Assembly: GCA_007131745.1 (NCBI GenBank)
Contig: SLPX01000028.1
Location: forward strand, 1 to 64,000
DNA: 64,000 bases
DNA from: Myxococcales bacterium
GTDB taxonomy: Bacteria; Myxococcota; Polyangia; HGW-17; SLPX01
Direction of reading: 5' to 3'
The first letter of the stretch is position 1, and each line of letters begins with the position of its first letter. Position numbers and translations under genes: made by a program. This document shows positions 8,675 to 17,391 of this stretch, one piece after another. Under the pieces are notes generated by a model. The model worked only from the letters and a program-made list of their open reading frames with translations. It was not told where the DNA came from and did not search any database.

Positions 8675-10666
8675 ATGAATTTAATCAAAACGGGATTTCC
8701 GGCTCTGTTTATAATGTCGTTTCTTTTTTCAGGTTGTCCGGCCAAGCCAAAACCTGTAACCCCGGAAACCCCGGAATCGAGCATTGCGCAAACTCCAACC
8801 CACCAATATCCCGCTCCGGCCATCAAATCCAACTACTCCGTTTCCGTGGATGTAGTGGCTTATCGCCAGGGAAAACAAATGGGCGTTATGTTTCCTGTGC
8901 AGATTACAGTAGGTCCAAATACGGATAAGGAACCCAATGTCTCGATTTCAGGAGATCTATCGGGCGGACTTGGTAGTTCCTGGAGAGCCGGAGTATGGAT
9001 GTCCGCGTACCAAGCAGCAACCAGCGTGGGAAGAGATCTTACCGATTACGCCGTTACATCCCGAGGTCACGGCCTAATAGACGGCCCTAGCTCAAGCGGG
9101 CTTTTCACCGCAGCAATGATGGCGGCCATGATGGGAGTTCCCGTAAAAACCGATTTCACCATGACCGGAACGGTCAATCCGGACGGCACGATCGGCCCAG
9201 TGGGAGGCATTCCCAACAAGTTTCAGGCCGCTATCAAAAAAGGAAAGAAGGTTCTGGGATACCCTGTCGGGCAAAGGTTTGCCCAAGACCATTATACCAA
9301 ACAAATAGTCGACCTTCACGAATTGGCGGAACAAGCCGGCGCCCGAGCTGTAGAAACGGCAACTGTTTACGATGCTTATGAACTGCTTACCGGCCGAACA
9401 TTTCCACGCCCCGAACCATTGCCCAAGGCAGAGATGGCCATCACGGGAAATATTTTCCAAAGCCTTCAGAAACACTCTCTGGAGTGGAGTAAAATATTCG
9501 CCCATTACGGAAACCTGTGGAGAGAACAAAATGTGCAAAATGTCCCAGAGGCATCCAAGCGAATGAACACAGCCATGAAATTCATGCAAACAGCAGCGGA
9601 TCTTCTCAAAGAAGGATCCGCGGCCGCTGCATATGATTTCGCCCAAAGAGGAGGCGCATGGGCTTTTACATCTTACTGGTTCGCCCGGTTTCTGCGATTG
9701 GCGGCGGAAGGAAAATTCGAGGCAATATACAAACAAATCCTGGAATTCAAAGAAACGGAAAAAAGAGTCGAAGAACGGTTGCAGACGCTTCGAGTTCAAA
9801 GGCCTGCAACAATGGACCAAATGATGGCGGTGATTTCAGCCTACGAGCAACTTGTTGAATCGTGGGCTTATGCGCGTAACGGAGATGTTTTGCTTCAGCA
9901 AACCATAGCAAACATAAAGAAAATGCAAACCGCCCCTCCTAAAGAAGACCCCCGGGAATTGATGTTTAGGTGGTTGTACGATACGTCATTCAAATACTCC
10001 CTTGCCGAAATAAAACAAGCAAAAGCCGGAAACTTTCTGGGGTTTTATTCAGAGCCGTCCCCTCCATACGAGATCGACGAGGCAAGGCTGCATCAGGTTG
10101 CCAAGATATTCCTTGCAGCGGCACAAGCAAACCTTGTCTACTTCGAAGAAATTTTCGTGCCTCAATTCGTGCAAGCTCTTGGCAAATCACCCGACATTGT
10201 AAAGAACCTTCTGCAATCAAGGATAGGAAAATACCTTCTGGCAACGCTTTGCCTCAGATTTCCGCAATTCGTCCTTTCAGAGGCATGGGGCCGGGATGCT
10301 CCTGAAACCGCTTTCGCTCAGGTCGCCGGGTCAATGGGTTCATATTTCAACTCGTCGATGTTGATTACGAAGTACTATTCATTGAACCTCAACATCGTGG
10401 ACGAAATCCTGGGCCAAAAGAAGACAGCGGAAACAGTGCCAAGGCTCAAAGCCCTTGTCGCCATGCTCCGGCATGCCGAGGAAACCGTCAGGATCAAAGC
10501 CGCTCTGTCCAAAAAACACGCAGGAACCGTTCCTACTTCAGCAAAGATATTCTACCAAATTGGGATGACTATGCAGGAAATGACTCCCGCTCTGAAGATA
10601 AAGGCTTTAGAAATGTTTTGGAGAGCTTCCATGTTATGCCAAATAGCGGTCATGACGGCGAGATAA
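8675..10666 (+). CDS. Lipoprotein with an S16 (Lon-type) protease domain
   Basis: The 663-residue protein starts with a lipoprotein signal: ATG 8675 with AAGGA nine bases upstream, hydrophobic core FPALFIMSFLFS, lipobox FSGC with Cys21. Residues about 55-235 look like the proteolytic domain of Lon. The catalytic Ser139 lies in GLIDGPSSSG (Lon has DGPSAG). After the family-typical VNPDGTIGPVGGI, Lys182 is in the position of the Lon dyad lysine (GGIPNKFQAAI). The remaining 400 residues are helical, with no recognised domain and no AAA+ ATPase part. It is therefore predicted to be an envelope-anchored, ATP-independent Lon-fold protein. The insertion of an extra Ser beside the nucleophile is odd. 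It lies upstream of pspA and an ECF sigma pair. Confidence 0.78.
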   Translation: MNLIKTGFPALFIMSFLFSGCPAKPKPVTPETPESSIAQTPTHQYPAPAIKSNYSVSVDVVAYRQGKQMGVMFPVQITVGPNTDKEPNVSISGDLSGGLGSSWRAGVWMSAYQAATSVGRDLTDYAVTSRGHGLIDGPSSSGLFTAAMMAAMMGVPVKTDFTMTGTVNPDGTIGPVGGIPNKFQAAIKKGKKVLGYPVGQRFAQDHYTKQIVDLHELAEQAGARAVETATVYDAYELLTGRTFPRPEPLPKAEMAITGNIFQSLQKHSLEWSKIFAHYGNLWREQNVQNVPEASKRMNTAMKFMQTAADLLKEGSAAAAYDFAQRGGAWAFTSYWFARFLRLAAEGKFEAIYKQILEFKETEKRVEERLQTLRVQRPATMDQMMAVISAYEQLVESWAYARNGDVLLQQTIANIKKMQTAPPKEDPRELMFRWLYDTSFKYSLAEIKQAKAGNFLGFYSEPSPPYEIDEARLHQVAKIFLAAAQANLVYFEEIFVPQFVQALGKSPDIVKNLLQSRIGKYLLATLCLRFPQFVLSEAWGRDAPETAFAQVAGSMGSYFNSSMLITKYYSLNLNIVDEILGQKKTAETVPRLKALVAMLRHAEETVRIKAALSKKHAGTVPTSAKIFYQIGMTMQEMTPALKIKALEMFWRASMLCQIAVMTAR

Positions 10667-10678
10667 CGCAACTTTCCC

Positions 10679-10712
10679 CGAGGGTGTTTTTTCCTTTTTT
10701 TTGAAACCCTCG
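10679..10712. terminator. Possible hairpin terminator after the Lon-like lipoprotein gene
   Basis: CGAGGGT (10679-10685) and ACCCTCG (10706-10712) form a seven-base inverted repeat twelve bases after the stop codon. The loop of 20 bases contains T runs rather than the T run following the stem, so it is not a textbook intrinsic terminator in either direction. It may still act as a transcript end or a processing signal. Confidence 0.3.
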
Positions 10713-10821
10713 ATACAAAAGAGCTTTTTTCGATTACGCAGACGTGGTAAAAAAGCGCCTTGTTTGATTGTAAACGATTTCCGGAAAGGACCTGTCTTGG
10801 CAGGTCTTAAAAACGGCTGTT

Positions 10822-11634
10822 ATGGGCATTTTGAATCGACTGAATACACTTGTCCGAGCAAGTCTTGGAGATATTACCGACCGGGTTTCGGATCCCGGCG
10901 TTAAGATAACAATTCTTCTCCATGAGATGGATTCAAACCTGAAGGCGGCCCGGCGGGAAATCCGGGATATGCTGGCAATGGAAAAACGCCTTGATGCCGA
11001 GCTGGCGAAGTCGAAGGCAAAAGCTGCGCAATGGAAAGAACTTGCTTCCAAAGCAGTGAAACTCGGAGATGACGACTTAGCCCGCCAATGCCTGTACAGA
11101 AGGTTCGAAACGGAAAAATCCTCAGAGGATCTCTCTCTTGAAATCGAGGAGGGACGAACCCATATTCGCAGTCTTTTAAAAGCATCGAAGCGACTGGAAG
11201 CAAGAATCAAAACCCTCAGGATTCGCGAAAAATCCCTTAAACAAAGTGCCGGCACAAGAGGTATGAAGAAAGCGTTCGATCGCTTTCAGAAGATGGAAGA
11301 TTCAGTGGAAAGTGAATCAGCCGAAAGAGAATTGGATGCGGAGCTGGATCCTGCAGCAAGGGCATTGGAAGAGGAAATCCTGAAACAGAAGCTTGCCGAC
11401 ATGGAAAACGCGGCTAAAGCCGAGGATGAACTATTCGAGATCAAAGCCCGAATATCCGATCAAACGGAAACTCCGGGATCGGCCGCAAAAAAAGAACTGA
11501 ACAAGCCTGGTTCGGAAACAGACCCAGGTTGGAGCGGTCAGAATGCGGATCTCCAAAAGGAACTGGATGCCATTCGCAAGCAACTGCAAGATGAATGGGA
11601 GTCAGAAAACTCCCTGGACGATTTGGAGCAATGA
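10822..11634 (+). CDS. pspA: PspA/IM30 family membrane-stress protein
   Basis: The 270-residue protein is nearly all helix and coiled coil. It begins with the amphipathic, membrane-binding PspA start (MGILNRLNTLVRASLGDITDRVSDPGV) and continues with the family core ILLHEMDSNLKAARREI...LAKSKAKAAQWKELA. PspA/IM30 proteins are ESCRT-III-like and protect damaged inner membranes. The C-terminal 60 residues are an acidic, poorly conserved extension ending in a second short helix. No pspF, pspB or pspC is adjacent; an ECF sigma/anti-sigma pair follows 85 bases downstream, suggesting envelope-stress control by a different route. Confidence 0.92.
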   Translation: MGILNRLNTLVRASLGDITDRVSDPGVKITILLHEMDSNLKAARREIRDMLAMEKRLDAELAKSKAKAAQWKELASKAVKLGDDDLARQCLYRRFETEKSSEDLSLEIEEGRTHIRSLLKASKRLEARIKTLRIREKSLKQSAGTRGMKKAFDRFQKMEDSVESESAERELDAELDPAARALEEEILKQKLADMENAAKAEDELFEIKARISDQTETPGSAAKKELNKPGSETDPGWSGQNADLQKELDAIRKQLQDEWESENSLDDLEQ

Positions 11635-11719
11635 CACGAAGACCCCCAATGAACTTCCAACGCGGGTGTCTTACAAATGTGCCGGGTGAAACTCCCTGGA
11701 AACAAGCTTCGGAGCGAAG

Positions 11720-12355
11720 ATGAGTCAAAAAAACAAAACACGGGACAAGGAACTCATCGAAAAGGCCCAGGGCGGAGACAGAGCGGCCTTCGGAGAGTTG
11801 GTGCGACTGTATCATGAAAGAATATACATGCTGGTGTTTCACATGACACACAATTCCGCCGATGCCGACGATCTCACCCAAGAAGCCTTTCTAAGGGCAT
11901 ATCGCGGTCTGAAATCTTTCAATCAACAATCAGAATTTTATACTTGGCTTTACCGTATTGCAGTAAACGTCACCCTGAACCAAATTCGCAAAACAAAGAG
12001 AAGATCCTCGGTTTCCTTGTCCGAGGAAGCTCTGCCACGCAACTACAGGAAAAACGAAAATGCAGAGGATCCCCGGGAACAGGCGGAAGCCGGCCAGTTA
12101 TACGAAAGGATCCTTAAAGGCATGGAAGATTTGAGTCCTGCATTGAGAACAACCCTTGTGTTGTTCAGCTTCCAGGGCCTTTCACACAAGGACGTGGCCC
12201 AGGTTCTGGGGTGTGCGGAAGGAACAGTGGCCTGGAGGATAAGTGAAGCCAGGCAACAACTAAGACGGTATTTAAAGCGACAAAAACGCGGGGAATCCCA
12301 TGGTAAGCGAAATGGAGTGCAAGGACGCGAAACAGAAACTATCGGAAGACCTTGA
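11720..12355 (+). CDS. ECF-type (RpoE-like) RNA polymerase sigma factor
   Basis: The 211-residue protein has sigma-70 region 2 (about 20-90: LVRLYHERIYMLVFHMTHNSADADDLTQEAFLRAYRGL, then FYTWLYRIAVNVTLNQIRK) and region 4 (about 135-190: LRTTLVLFSFQGLSHKDVAQVLG..GTVAWRISEARQQL) with no region 3, as in ECF sigma factors. The linker between the two is typical in length. The stop overlaps the downstream anti-sigma gene by 56 bases, which couples their translation. It probably directs an envelope regulon. Whether it controls its own operon or pspA cannot be seen directly. Confidence 0.94.
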   Translation: MSQKNKTRDKELIEKAQGGDRAAFGELVRLYHERIYMLVFHMTHNSADADDLTQEAFLRAYRGLKSFNQQSEFYTWLYRIAVNVTLNQIRKTKRRSSVSLSEEALPRNYRKNENAEDPREQAEAGQLYERILKGMEDLSPALRTTLVLFSFQGLSHKDVAQVLGCAEGTVAWRISEARQQLRRYLKRQKRGESHGKRNGVQGRETETIGRP

Positions 12356-13658
12356 CGGTCGTCTAAGCGCCGAGGAAATCAAGGCTCTTGATGCCCACAT
12401 AGAGGGATGCGAGAGCTGCAGATCCGAGAAGGCGGATCTGTCCAAAATTAACGAGGCGCTTGGAGACCTGGCGGTTCCAATGGTGGAAATTCCCGATCCG
12501 GAAAAAACCTGGAAAGCGATAAACGAAAAGCTCGGCGACGAAGAACCCGGGGATGAAGACCCCTATGCCGAACAAATCCTGGTTGACACGTCGGGAGAGG
12601 TCGATATCAGAGGGTTGGTAGGCGGAGCGCTTGGAGACGAAACCATTGAAGACGAGTCGGACTCCGGCTCTCCGGATATCTTTGGAATTGCGACGGGTGG
12701 AGAAGGCGACGATGAAGTCCCAATGGCGACCCTCGCACCACCGCCCGTTTTGATGCCGATGTCCCGAAAACCATCATGGATGGTTCCCGCTGCTGTTGTA
12801 GGAGGTGTTTTCATCGCTGGAGTGATTGCGCTCGCCGCTTTTCTTTTCGTCAAGGAAGGCAGACGTCAAAAAGTCGAAGAAAGAGAAGATTTGGCCCGCA
12901 GCCTGGACAGTCGTTTTGAGAAAGATGAAACGACCATATCGGCCCGCGATGAAAAAGGAGATCTTCCAAGTCGAGTCGAGAGTGCAAGACCTCGTTTCGA
13001 AGAAGACCTTCAAGAACAGATGGAAGAGCCTCGTCCTGGTTCCGAAGAAGATGAAGAGAGGGACCCGGATACCCCTTTTAGTGAAGATTTGGTAGCTGAA
13101 ATCGAACCAACGGCTCCCCGAAAACCGTCGCCGGAATCGCAACCGTTGGAATCGAGCCGCCGCGCCCGACAAACAGCGTCCGAGCGACCCGTAACCGGGA
13201 GAGCCCCACCGGCAACAAGAACGGCAAAAGCAAGACCCTCCCATAGAGATGCGGACAAAGAAAAGGAACCCGCACCGACAGCACAGGAGAAGCCGAAAAA
13301 AGATGATCCCCTGAGCGCTCTCCTGGGAGCGGGTGAATCCCCTAAACCCTCGAAAAAAGAATCCGCCGCGGCCGCATCATCCTTGCCTGAGAGATTGTCC
13401 CAGAACCAGATCAAACGGGTCATGACAAAGGCGGAAAGTCAAATCAACCGATGCTACCAAAAATACAAGGAGGCCGGATTGCTGAGAGTTTCCGTAACAG
13501 TGCAAGGAGATACCGGAATAATATCTTCGGTTTCGGTTCACGGCGATTTCAAAGGTTCACCGACCGCAAGCTGTGCGCTACGCGCAGTCCGTCCATTGAC
13601 GTTTCCGAGATTCCAGGGACCCACCCAGAGCTTCGTCTATCCATACCTACTGCGCTAA
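12300..13658 (+). CDS. Membrane anti-sigma factor (zinc finger) with TonB/AgmX-like C-terminal domain
   Basis: The 452-residue protein starts with a zinc-binding anti-sigma (ZAS) domain: Cys7, His33, Cys37 and Cys40 in the pattern H-x3-C-x2-C (HIEGCESC). An acidic linker, one transmembrane helix (about 161-184, MVPAAVVGGVFIAGVIALAA) and a long charged, Pro-rich region (about 190-365) follow. The last 85 residues resemble the AgmX/PglI or TonB-type C-terminal domain (INRCYQKYKEAGLLRVSVTVQG, GIISSVSV, CALRAVRPLTFPRF). Orientation would place the ZAS in the cytoplasm holding the sigma factor and the C-terminal domain in the periplasm. The overlap with the sigma gene supports the pairing. Confidence 0.85.
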   Translation: MVSEMECKDAKQKLSEDLDGRLSAEEIKALDAHIEGCESCRSEKADLSKINEALGDLAVPMVEIPDPEKTWKAINEKLGDEEPGDEDPYAEQILVDTSGEVDIRGLVGGALGDETIEDESDSGSPDIFGIATGGEGDDEVPMATLAPPPVLMPMSRKPSWMVPAAVVGGVFIAGVIALAAFLFVKEGRRQKVEEREDLARSLDSRFEKDETTISARDEKGDLPSRVESARPRFEEDLQEQMEEPRPGSEEDEERDPDTPFSEDLVAEIEPTAPRKPSPESQPLESSRRARQTASERPVTGRAPPATRTAKARPSHRDADKEKEPAPTAQEKPKKDDPLSALLGAGESPKPSKKESAAAASSLPERLSQNQIKRVMTKAESQINRCYQKYKEAGLLRVSVTVQGDTGIISSVSVHGDFKGSPTASCALRAVRPLTFPRFQGPTQSFVYPYLLR

Positions 13659-13679
13659 ACATCCTTGTCTTTATAAGCC

Positions 13680-14297
13680 ATGCTCTCCTGTTGTCACTTC
13701 TTCATACATAGCGCGAAGCAGTGTTGCGCGGGTAGACGTTCCACGACCCTTTTTTTCTTTATCGTGTTTTGCACATGTACACAGTCTTACGGTTGCCGAA
13801 GAGGAAACCCTAAATATCTTTCCCCAACCAAAACATACAATGCATGGAGTGAAGCGGTTAAAAAAGGACGCTGTGAAGATCTCTACGACCTCTTGGATGA
13901 GAAAAGCCGCTGGGCCGTAATGAGCACCGCTGAAGATGCCGGAAAGGCTGCCTCCCTTATCAATAGACACTATCCGAAAGATCGAAAACCCGGAGCATTG
14001 GCTCGCGTCGGACCGGCAGCCGGATCCGCGCCCGGCACGTGGATGACCCTCCACTGTACGCGCGAAAACCTCATCCAAAAACTCAAACCCTTTTCCGGAA
14101 GGGCGAAAGAGTTGGAAAAATCCAAAAACATATATCGGGTGGAGACTCCATCCGGCAAGGAAGTAACCCTGCTCAGGGACAGGTATGGCCGATGGGGGTG
14201 CAACGTTTTGTACGAACACCTGAAGAAAGCCCAGATCCGCATGGCGAACATACTCCGAATCACCAGGGAAAACGCGGCTCTGTTTGGAAAACAGTAA
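13680..14297 (+). CDS. Uncharacterised secreted protein or lipoprotein
   Basis: This 205-residue protein is not one I recognise. Its N-terminus has a basic-hydrophobic stretch (GRRSTTLFFFIVFCTCTQ) ending in SYGC, a weak lipobox, so it is probably exported. The mature part (about 45-205) is charged and mixed alpha/beta, with motifs YNAWSEAVKKGRCEDLYDLLDEKSRWAVM and GKEVTLLRDRYGRWGCN. The first segment recalls NTF2-like or DUF4878-type secreted domains, but that is a guess. It starts 22 bases after the anti-sigma gene and ends one base before xseA, so it sits in one transcription unit. No clear ribosome-binding site precedes the ATG at 13680. Confidence 0.7.
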   Translation: MLSCCHFFIHSAKQCCAGRRSTTLFFFIVFCTCTQSYGCRRGNPKYLSPTKTYNAWSEAVKKGRCEDLYDLLDEKSRWAVMSTAEDAGKAASLINRHYPKDRKPGALARVGPAAGSAPGTWMTLHCTRENLIQKLKPFSGRAKELEKSKNIYRVETPSGKEVTLLRDRYGRWGCNVLYEHLKKAQIRMANILRITRENAALFGKQ

Positions 14298-14298
14298 T

Positions 14299-15870
14299 AT
14301 GACAAAAGACAAGAAGCGCATTCAGCTTGACATGTGGGATCTGAGATACCTGGAAAAAAACTCCGGAGACCCGCCCGGCGTTTCACGCCCTGCACAAAAT
14401 TCAGACAAACCGCCCCCCCTGGAACCGGACTCGCAGTCCGGTTTAAAAACAGGTCTTCCAAGACCGGCGCCGGGGAGAGAAAAAACTGTTTATTCGGTAA
14501 AACAAATCGTGGGAAAAGCCGCATCGCTTCTGGAAGCTGAATTCAGCCGAATATGGGTTGAAGGAGAAGTAAGCAATTTTCAGAAAAGCTCTGCAGGTCA
14601 TTTATATTTCACACTCAAAGAAGAAACCGCCCAGCTCAGCGTGGTCTTGTTCCGCTCCGCTGCTAAAAACATCAAGTCTTCGCCGGAAAACGGCGACCGG
14701 ATTCGCTGCAGGGGCCGCCTTTCCATCTACGCTCCAGGTGGACGGTTTCAGCTTGTTGCGGACTGGGTCGAACCCGCAGGTTTGGGAGAGCTCCTGGCCG
14801 CAATGGAACGTCTTAAAAAAGCGCTTGCAGCCGAAGGCTTGTTCGACAGGGACCGAAAAAAACCCCTTCCACCCTATCCTCGGGTCATCGGTGTTGTCAC
14901 ATCACCCACCGGGGCGGCGATCAGGGACATCCAACAAGTTCTTTGGAGACGGTGGCCTGTTCGACTCGTTCTGAGTCCGACCCCGGTGCAGGGAGAGGAT
15001 GCTCCAAGAAAAATCGTTTCGGCCCTGAAAAGCCTTGAAAAAATGCAAGGAATAGACCTGATAATAATAGGCAGGGGCGGCGGCTCCACTGAAGATCTGG
15101 CAGCGTTCAGCAGCGAAGCCGTCGTAAGGGCGGTTGCCGCTTGCAAAATCCCCATTATTTCCGCTGTTGGTCATGAAGTAGATTTCAGCCTCAGCGATTC
15201 GGCCGCAGACAAAACTGCTCCCACCCCGTCAGCCGCGGCCGAACTAGCGGTTCCCCGGTTAGACAAGGTTCAAGAAGACCTTTCCAAGCTCGGCCGTACA
15301 TTGGCAAGACAAATAAAATCAAGGATCAAACAGGCAAACCTGCAGCTCTCCCGAAGTTCTCAGCGTCTGCGCGAACCGACAAGGGGCCTCGCCGACGCTC
15401 GACAATACCTCGACAGCCTCAATCGTACGATGTCGAACGCCGTGTTCGCGGTTTTAAGCTCGAAAAGAAAATATCACCGTGAATTGAGCGATGTTCTCAG
15501 GACTTCACACCCGTCACACCGGCTTAAAACCAGAAAACAAAACCTGGAAGCATTGACAAAAAGATTACTAACCCCCCCGAAAACCAAATTGCAATCCAGC
15601 GAAAAGGATCTCGAAAAGGTCAAAACCCGCTTGTTCAAGAAAGCATCTTCCATTCCACATTGCGCGAGAACCCGAATCGTTGAAGCTCGAGGAAAACTAC
15701 AAAGCCTAAATCCCCTATCGGTCCTGGAAAGGGGTTACAGCCTGGTACTCGACAAGGAGGGGCGCGTGCTGAGCGACTCCCGCAAAACCGAACCCGGTGA
15801 AACAGTGAATGTAAAGCTTCACAAGGGCGACTTGGAATGCAAGGTCCAAAAAACTCGTCTGTCCGAATAA
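14299..15870 (+). CDS. xseA: Exodeoxyribonuclease VII large subunit
   Basis: XseA is the catalytic subunit of exonuclease VII, which cuts single-stranded DNA into oligonucleotides. The 523-residue protein carries an N-terminal extension of about 60 residues. An OB-fold follows (YSVKQIVGKAASLLEAEFSRIWVEGEVSNF), then the nuclease core with GVVTSPTGAAIRDI, PTPVQGEDA, IIGRGGGSTEDL and SAVGHEVDFSLSD. A long coiled coil and the terminal RGYSLVLD segment complete it. The ATG at 14299 directly follows the previous stop; a TTG fifteen bases earlier is less likely. The small subunit gene xseB, often downstream, is not in the 133-base gap that follows. Confidence 0.96.
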   Translation: MTKDKKRIQLDMWDLRYLEKNSGDPPGVSRPAQNSDKPPPLEPDSQSGLKTGLPRPAPGREKTVYSVKQIVGKAASLLEAEFSRIWVEGEVSNFQKSSAGHLYFTLKEETAQLSVVLFRSAAKNIKSSPENGDRIRCRGRLSIYAPGGRFQLVADWVEPAGLGELLAAMERLKKALAAEGLFDRDRKKPLPPYPRVIGVVTSPTGAAIRDIQQVLWRRWPVRLVLSPTPVQGEDAPRKIVSALKSLEKMQGIDLIIIGRGGGSTEDLAAFSSEAVVRAVAACKIPIISAVGHEVDFSLSDSAADKTAPTPSAAAELAVPRLDKVQEDLSKLGRTLARQIKSRIKQANLQLSRSSQRLREPTRGLADARQYLDSLNRTMSNAVFAVLSSKRKYHRELSDVLRTSHPSHRLKTRKQNLEALTKRLLTPPKTKLQSSEKDLEKVKTRLFKKASSIPHCARTRIVEARGKLQSLNPLSVLERGYSLVLDKEGRVLSDSRKTEPGETVNVKLHKGDLECKVQKTRLSE

Positions 15871-16003
15871 TCTGGAAATCCGGTGTCGTTGACATCACAT
15901 TCCAATTGAGGCAAGAAGAACATCGGAAAAAAAATCCTGAAAAACCGGGAAAAATCGAACCCGGCCGGTCCGCGGCCGGGGATACCGGGAAGGGGAAGAA
16001 CCT

Positions 16004-17239
16004 ATGACCCAGGAAGATACCGGGCAAAAAACATCCTCTTTCGAGGGTTCATCTCGGATCCGGGAAATTCTTTGTCCGGATGACAGGAACATTCTTGCAA
16101 ACCTGGCGCCCAAGGTTCTTGGCAGGCGGGGAGTGCGCATCAACACGTATAAAAACGGCGGTGAAGCAATAGAACTGGCGAAAAAAATACGCCCTGCTCT
16201 GTGCATCACAACCATGGCGCATGAAGACATGGATGCCGAAACGCTGGCCCACCGATTAAAGGAGCTTCTGGGAGAGAATTTCATTCCCCTCGTGGTGGTG
16301 GCCGACAAAAACATCACGAGTCCCTTGGATCCCCGAATATTCGCCGGCTTGCTGACGCTTCCTTTCGACTCTCGGGAATCAAACATAATTTTGGGCAGAA
16401 TGCTTGGAATTCATCTCCGCAAAGCGGAACGTTTTCCAATACGCGTCAAGGTGTTTTCCGACAAGCACGATGAATACCTGGGAAACACTCTGGATCTTTC
16501 GACAAAGGGAATGTTGGTTGCAACGGAAAAAGCGATGGATCCATCAACCGAGGTTGAAATCAGGTTCGCTCTCCCGGGCAGCTCCCGCCGCATGTCGGTC
16601 AGGGCCAATGTCATTCGATCCGACAAGGAAATTGTAAAACCCAAAGTGGCCGTGGCTTTCGGATTTTCCCCCCTGTCTTCGAGCGATCAAAAACGTTTCG
16701 AAGATTATATCTCTTCTCTGGTGGCGGGACGCACCTTTTCGTGGGAAACCGTTTCGGGGAAAGACAAAACATGTCTACGGATTTCCGGCAGGCTCTCCAA
16801 CAAAGATGACCTGCTCGAACTTTCTTCGGAGATTCAAGGGCCGGTTGATCTGGACCTTTCGCAATTGAAAAAAATTGAATCCTCTTGTGTTGAACACTGG
16901 AAGGGTTGGCTGAGAGGCATGGGACAAATTCAATACCCAGTACGGATTCGTTCTGTTTCATACACCCTTGCCCGTCAAATCGAAGACAATCCGGAGCTTT
17001 TCACAGGATCGGTCATCGATTCGGTCTCGATCATGCATATTTGCGAGGAATGTGAAGCTGAAAGAAACCTGAATGTTTCTATCCCTCGAAAAAATGGTGA
17101 GGAAAGCGAAAGGGATCGCGGAACGGAAGCAAAAGAAAATGAGGGAAAAGACCCTGAACCCGAAACATCCTGCACTGAATGCGGTGGAAAAATGGTAAGA
17201 GACGAAGAGCTTCCGGACCTGAGCGCAGTTCAGAACTGA
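16004..17239 (+). CDS. PilZ-domain protein with receiver-like and STAS-like flanking domains
   Basis: The 411-residue protein has three parts. Residues about 15-135 look like a degenerate receiver (REILCPDDRNILANLAPKVLGRRGVRI, LVVVADKN) without clear phosphorylation residues. Residues about 138-240 are a PilZ domain with the c-di-GMP motif pieces RKAERFPIR (R-x3-R type) and DLSTKGM (DxSxxG). Residues about 245-345 resemble a STAS fold (CLRISGRLSNKDDLLELSSEIQGPVDLDLSQLKKI). The tail has CEEC and CTECGGKM pairs that could form a zinc ribbon. It is preceded by GGGGAAG. Expected role: c-di-GMP responsive control of motility, polysaccharide or another surface trait. Confidence 0.8.
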   Translation: MTQEDTGQKTSSFEGSSRIREILCPDDRNILANLAPKVLGRRGVRINTYKNGGEAIELAKKIRPALCITTMAHEDMDAETLAHRLKELLGENFIPLVVVADKNITSPLDPRIFAGLLTLPFDSRESNIILGRMLGIHLRKAERFPIRVKVFSDKHDEYLGNTLDLSTKGMLVATEKAMDPSTEVEIRFALPGSSRRMSVRANVIRSDKEIVKPKVAVAFGFSPLSSSDQKRFEDYISSLVAGRTFSWETVSGKDKTCLRISGRLSNKDDLLELSSEIQGPVDLDLSQLKKIESSCVEHWKGWLRGMGQIQYPVRIRSVSYTLARQIEDNPELFTGSVIDSVSIMHICEECEAERNLNVSIPRKNGEESERDRGTEAKENEGKDPEPETSCTECGGKMVRDEELPDLSAVQN

Positions 17240-17391
17240 CCCTCCACACTTCATTGCTTGTCTTCGATCATGGCCTACCCGCTTTCATGTTTACTTGGAA
17301 TTACCATTTGCAAACCTTGAACAGCGGGGTGAAATATGGTTCTATCGGTTTATCGGTTTAGGTCTGTAAAAGCAAATAAAGGGGAATAACC

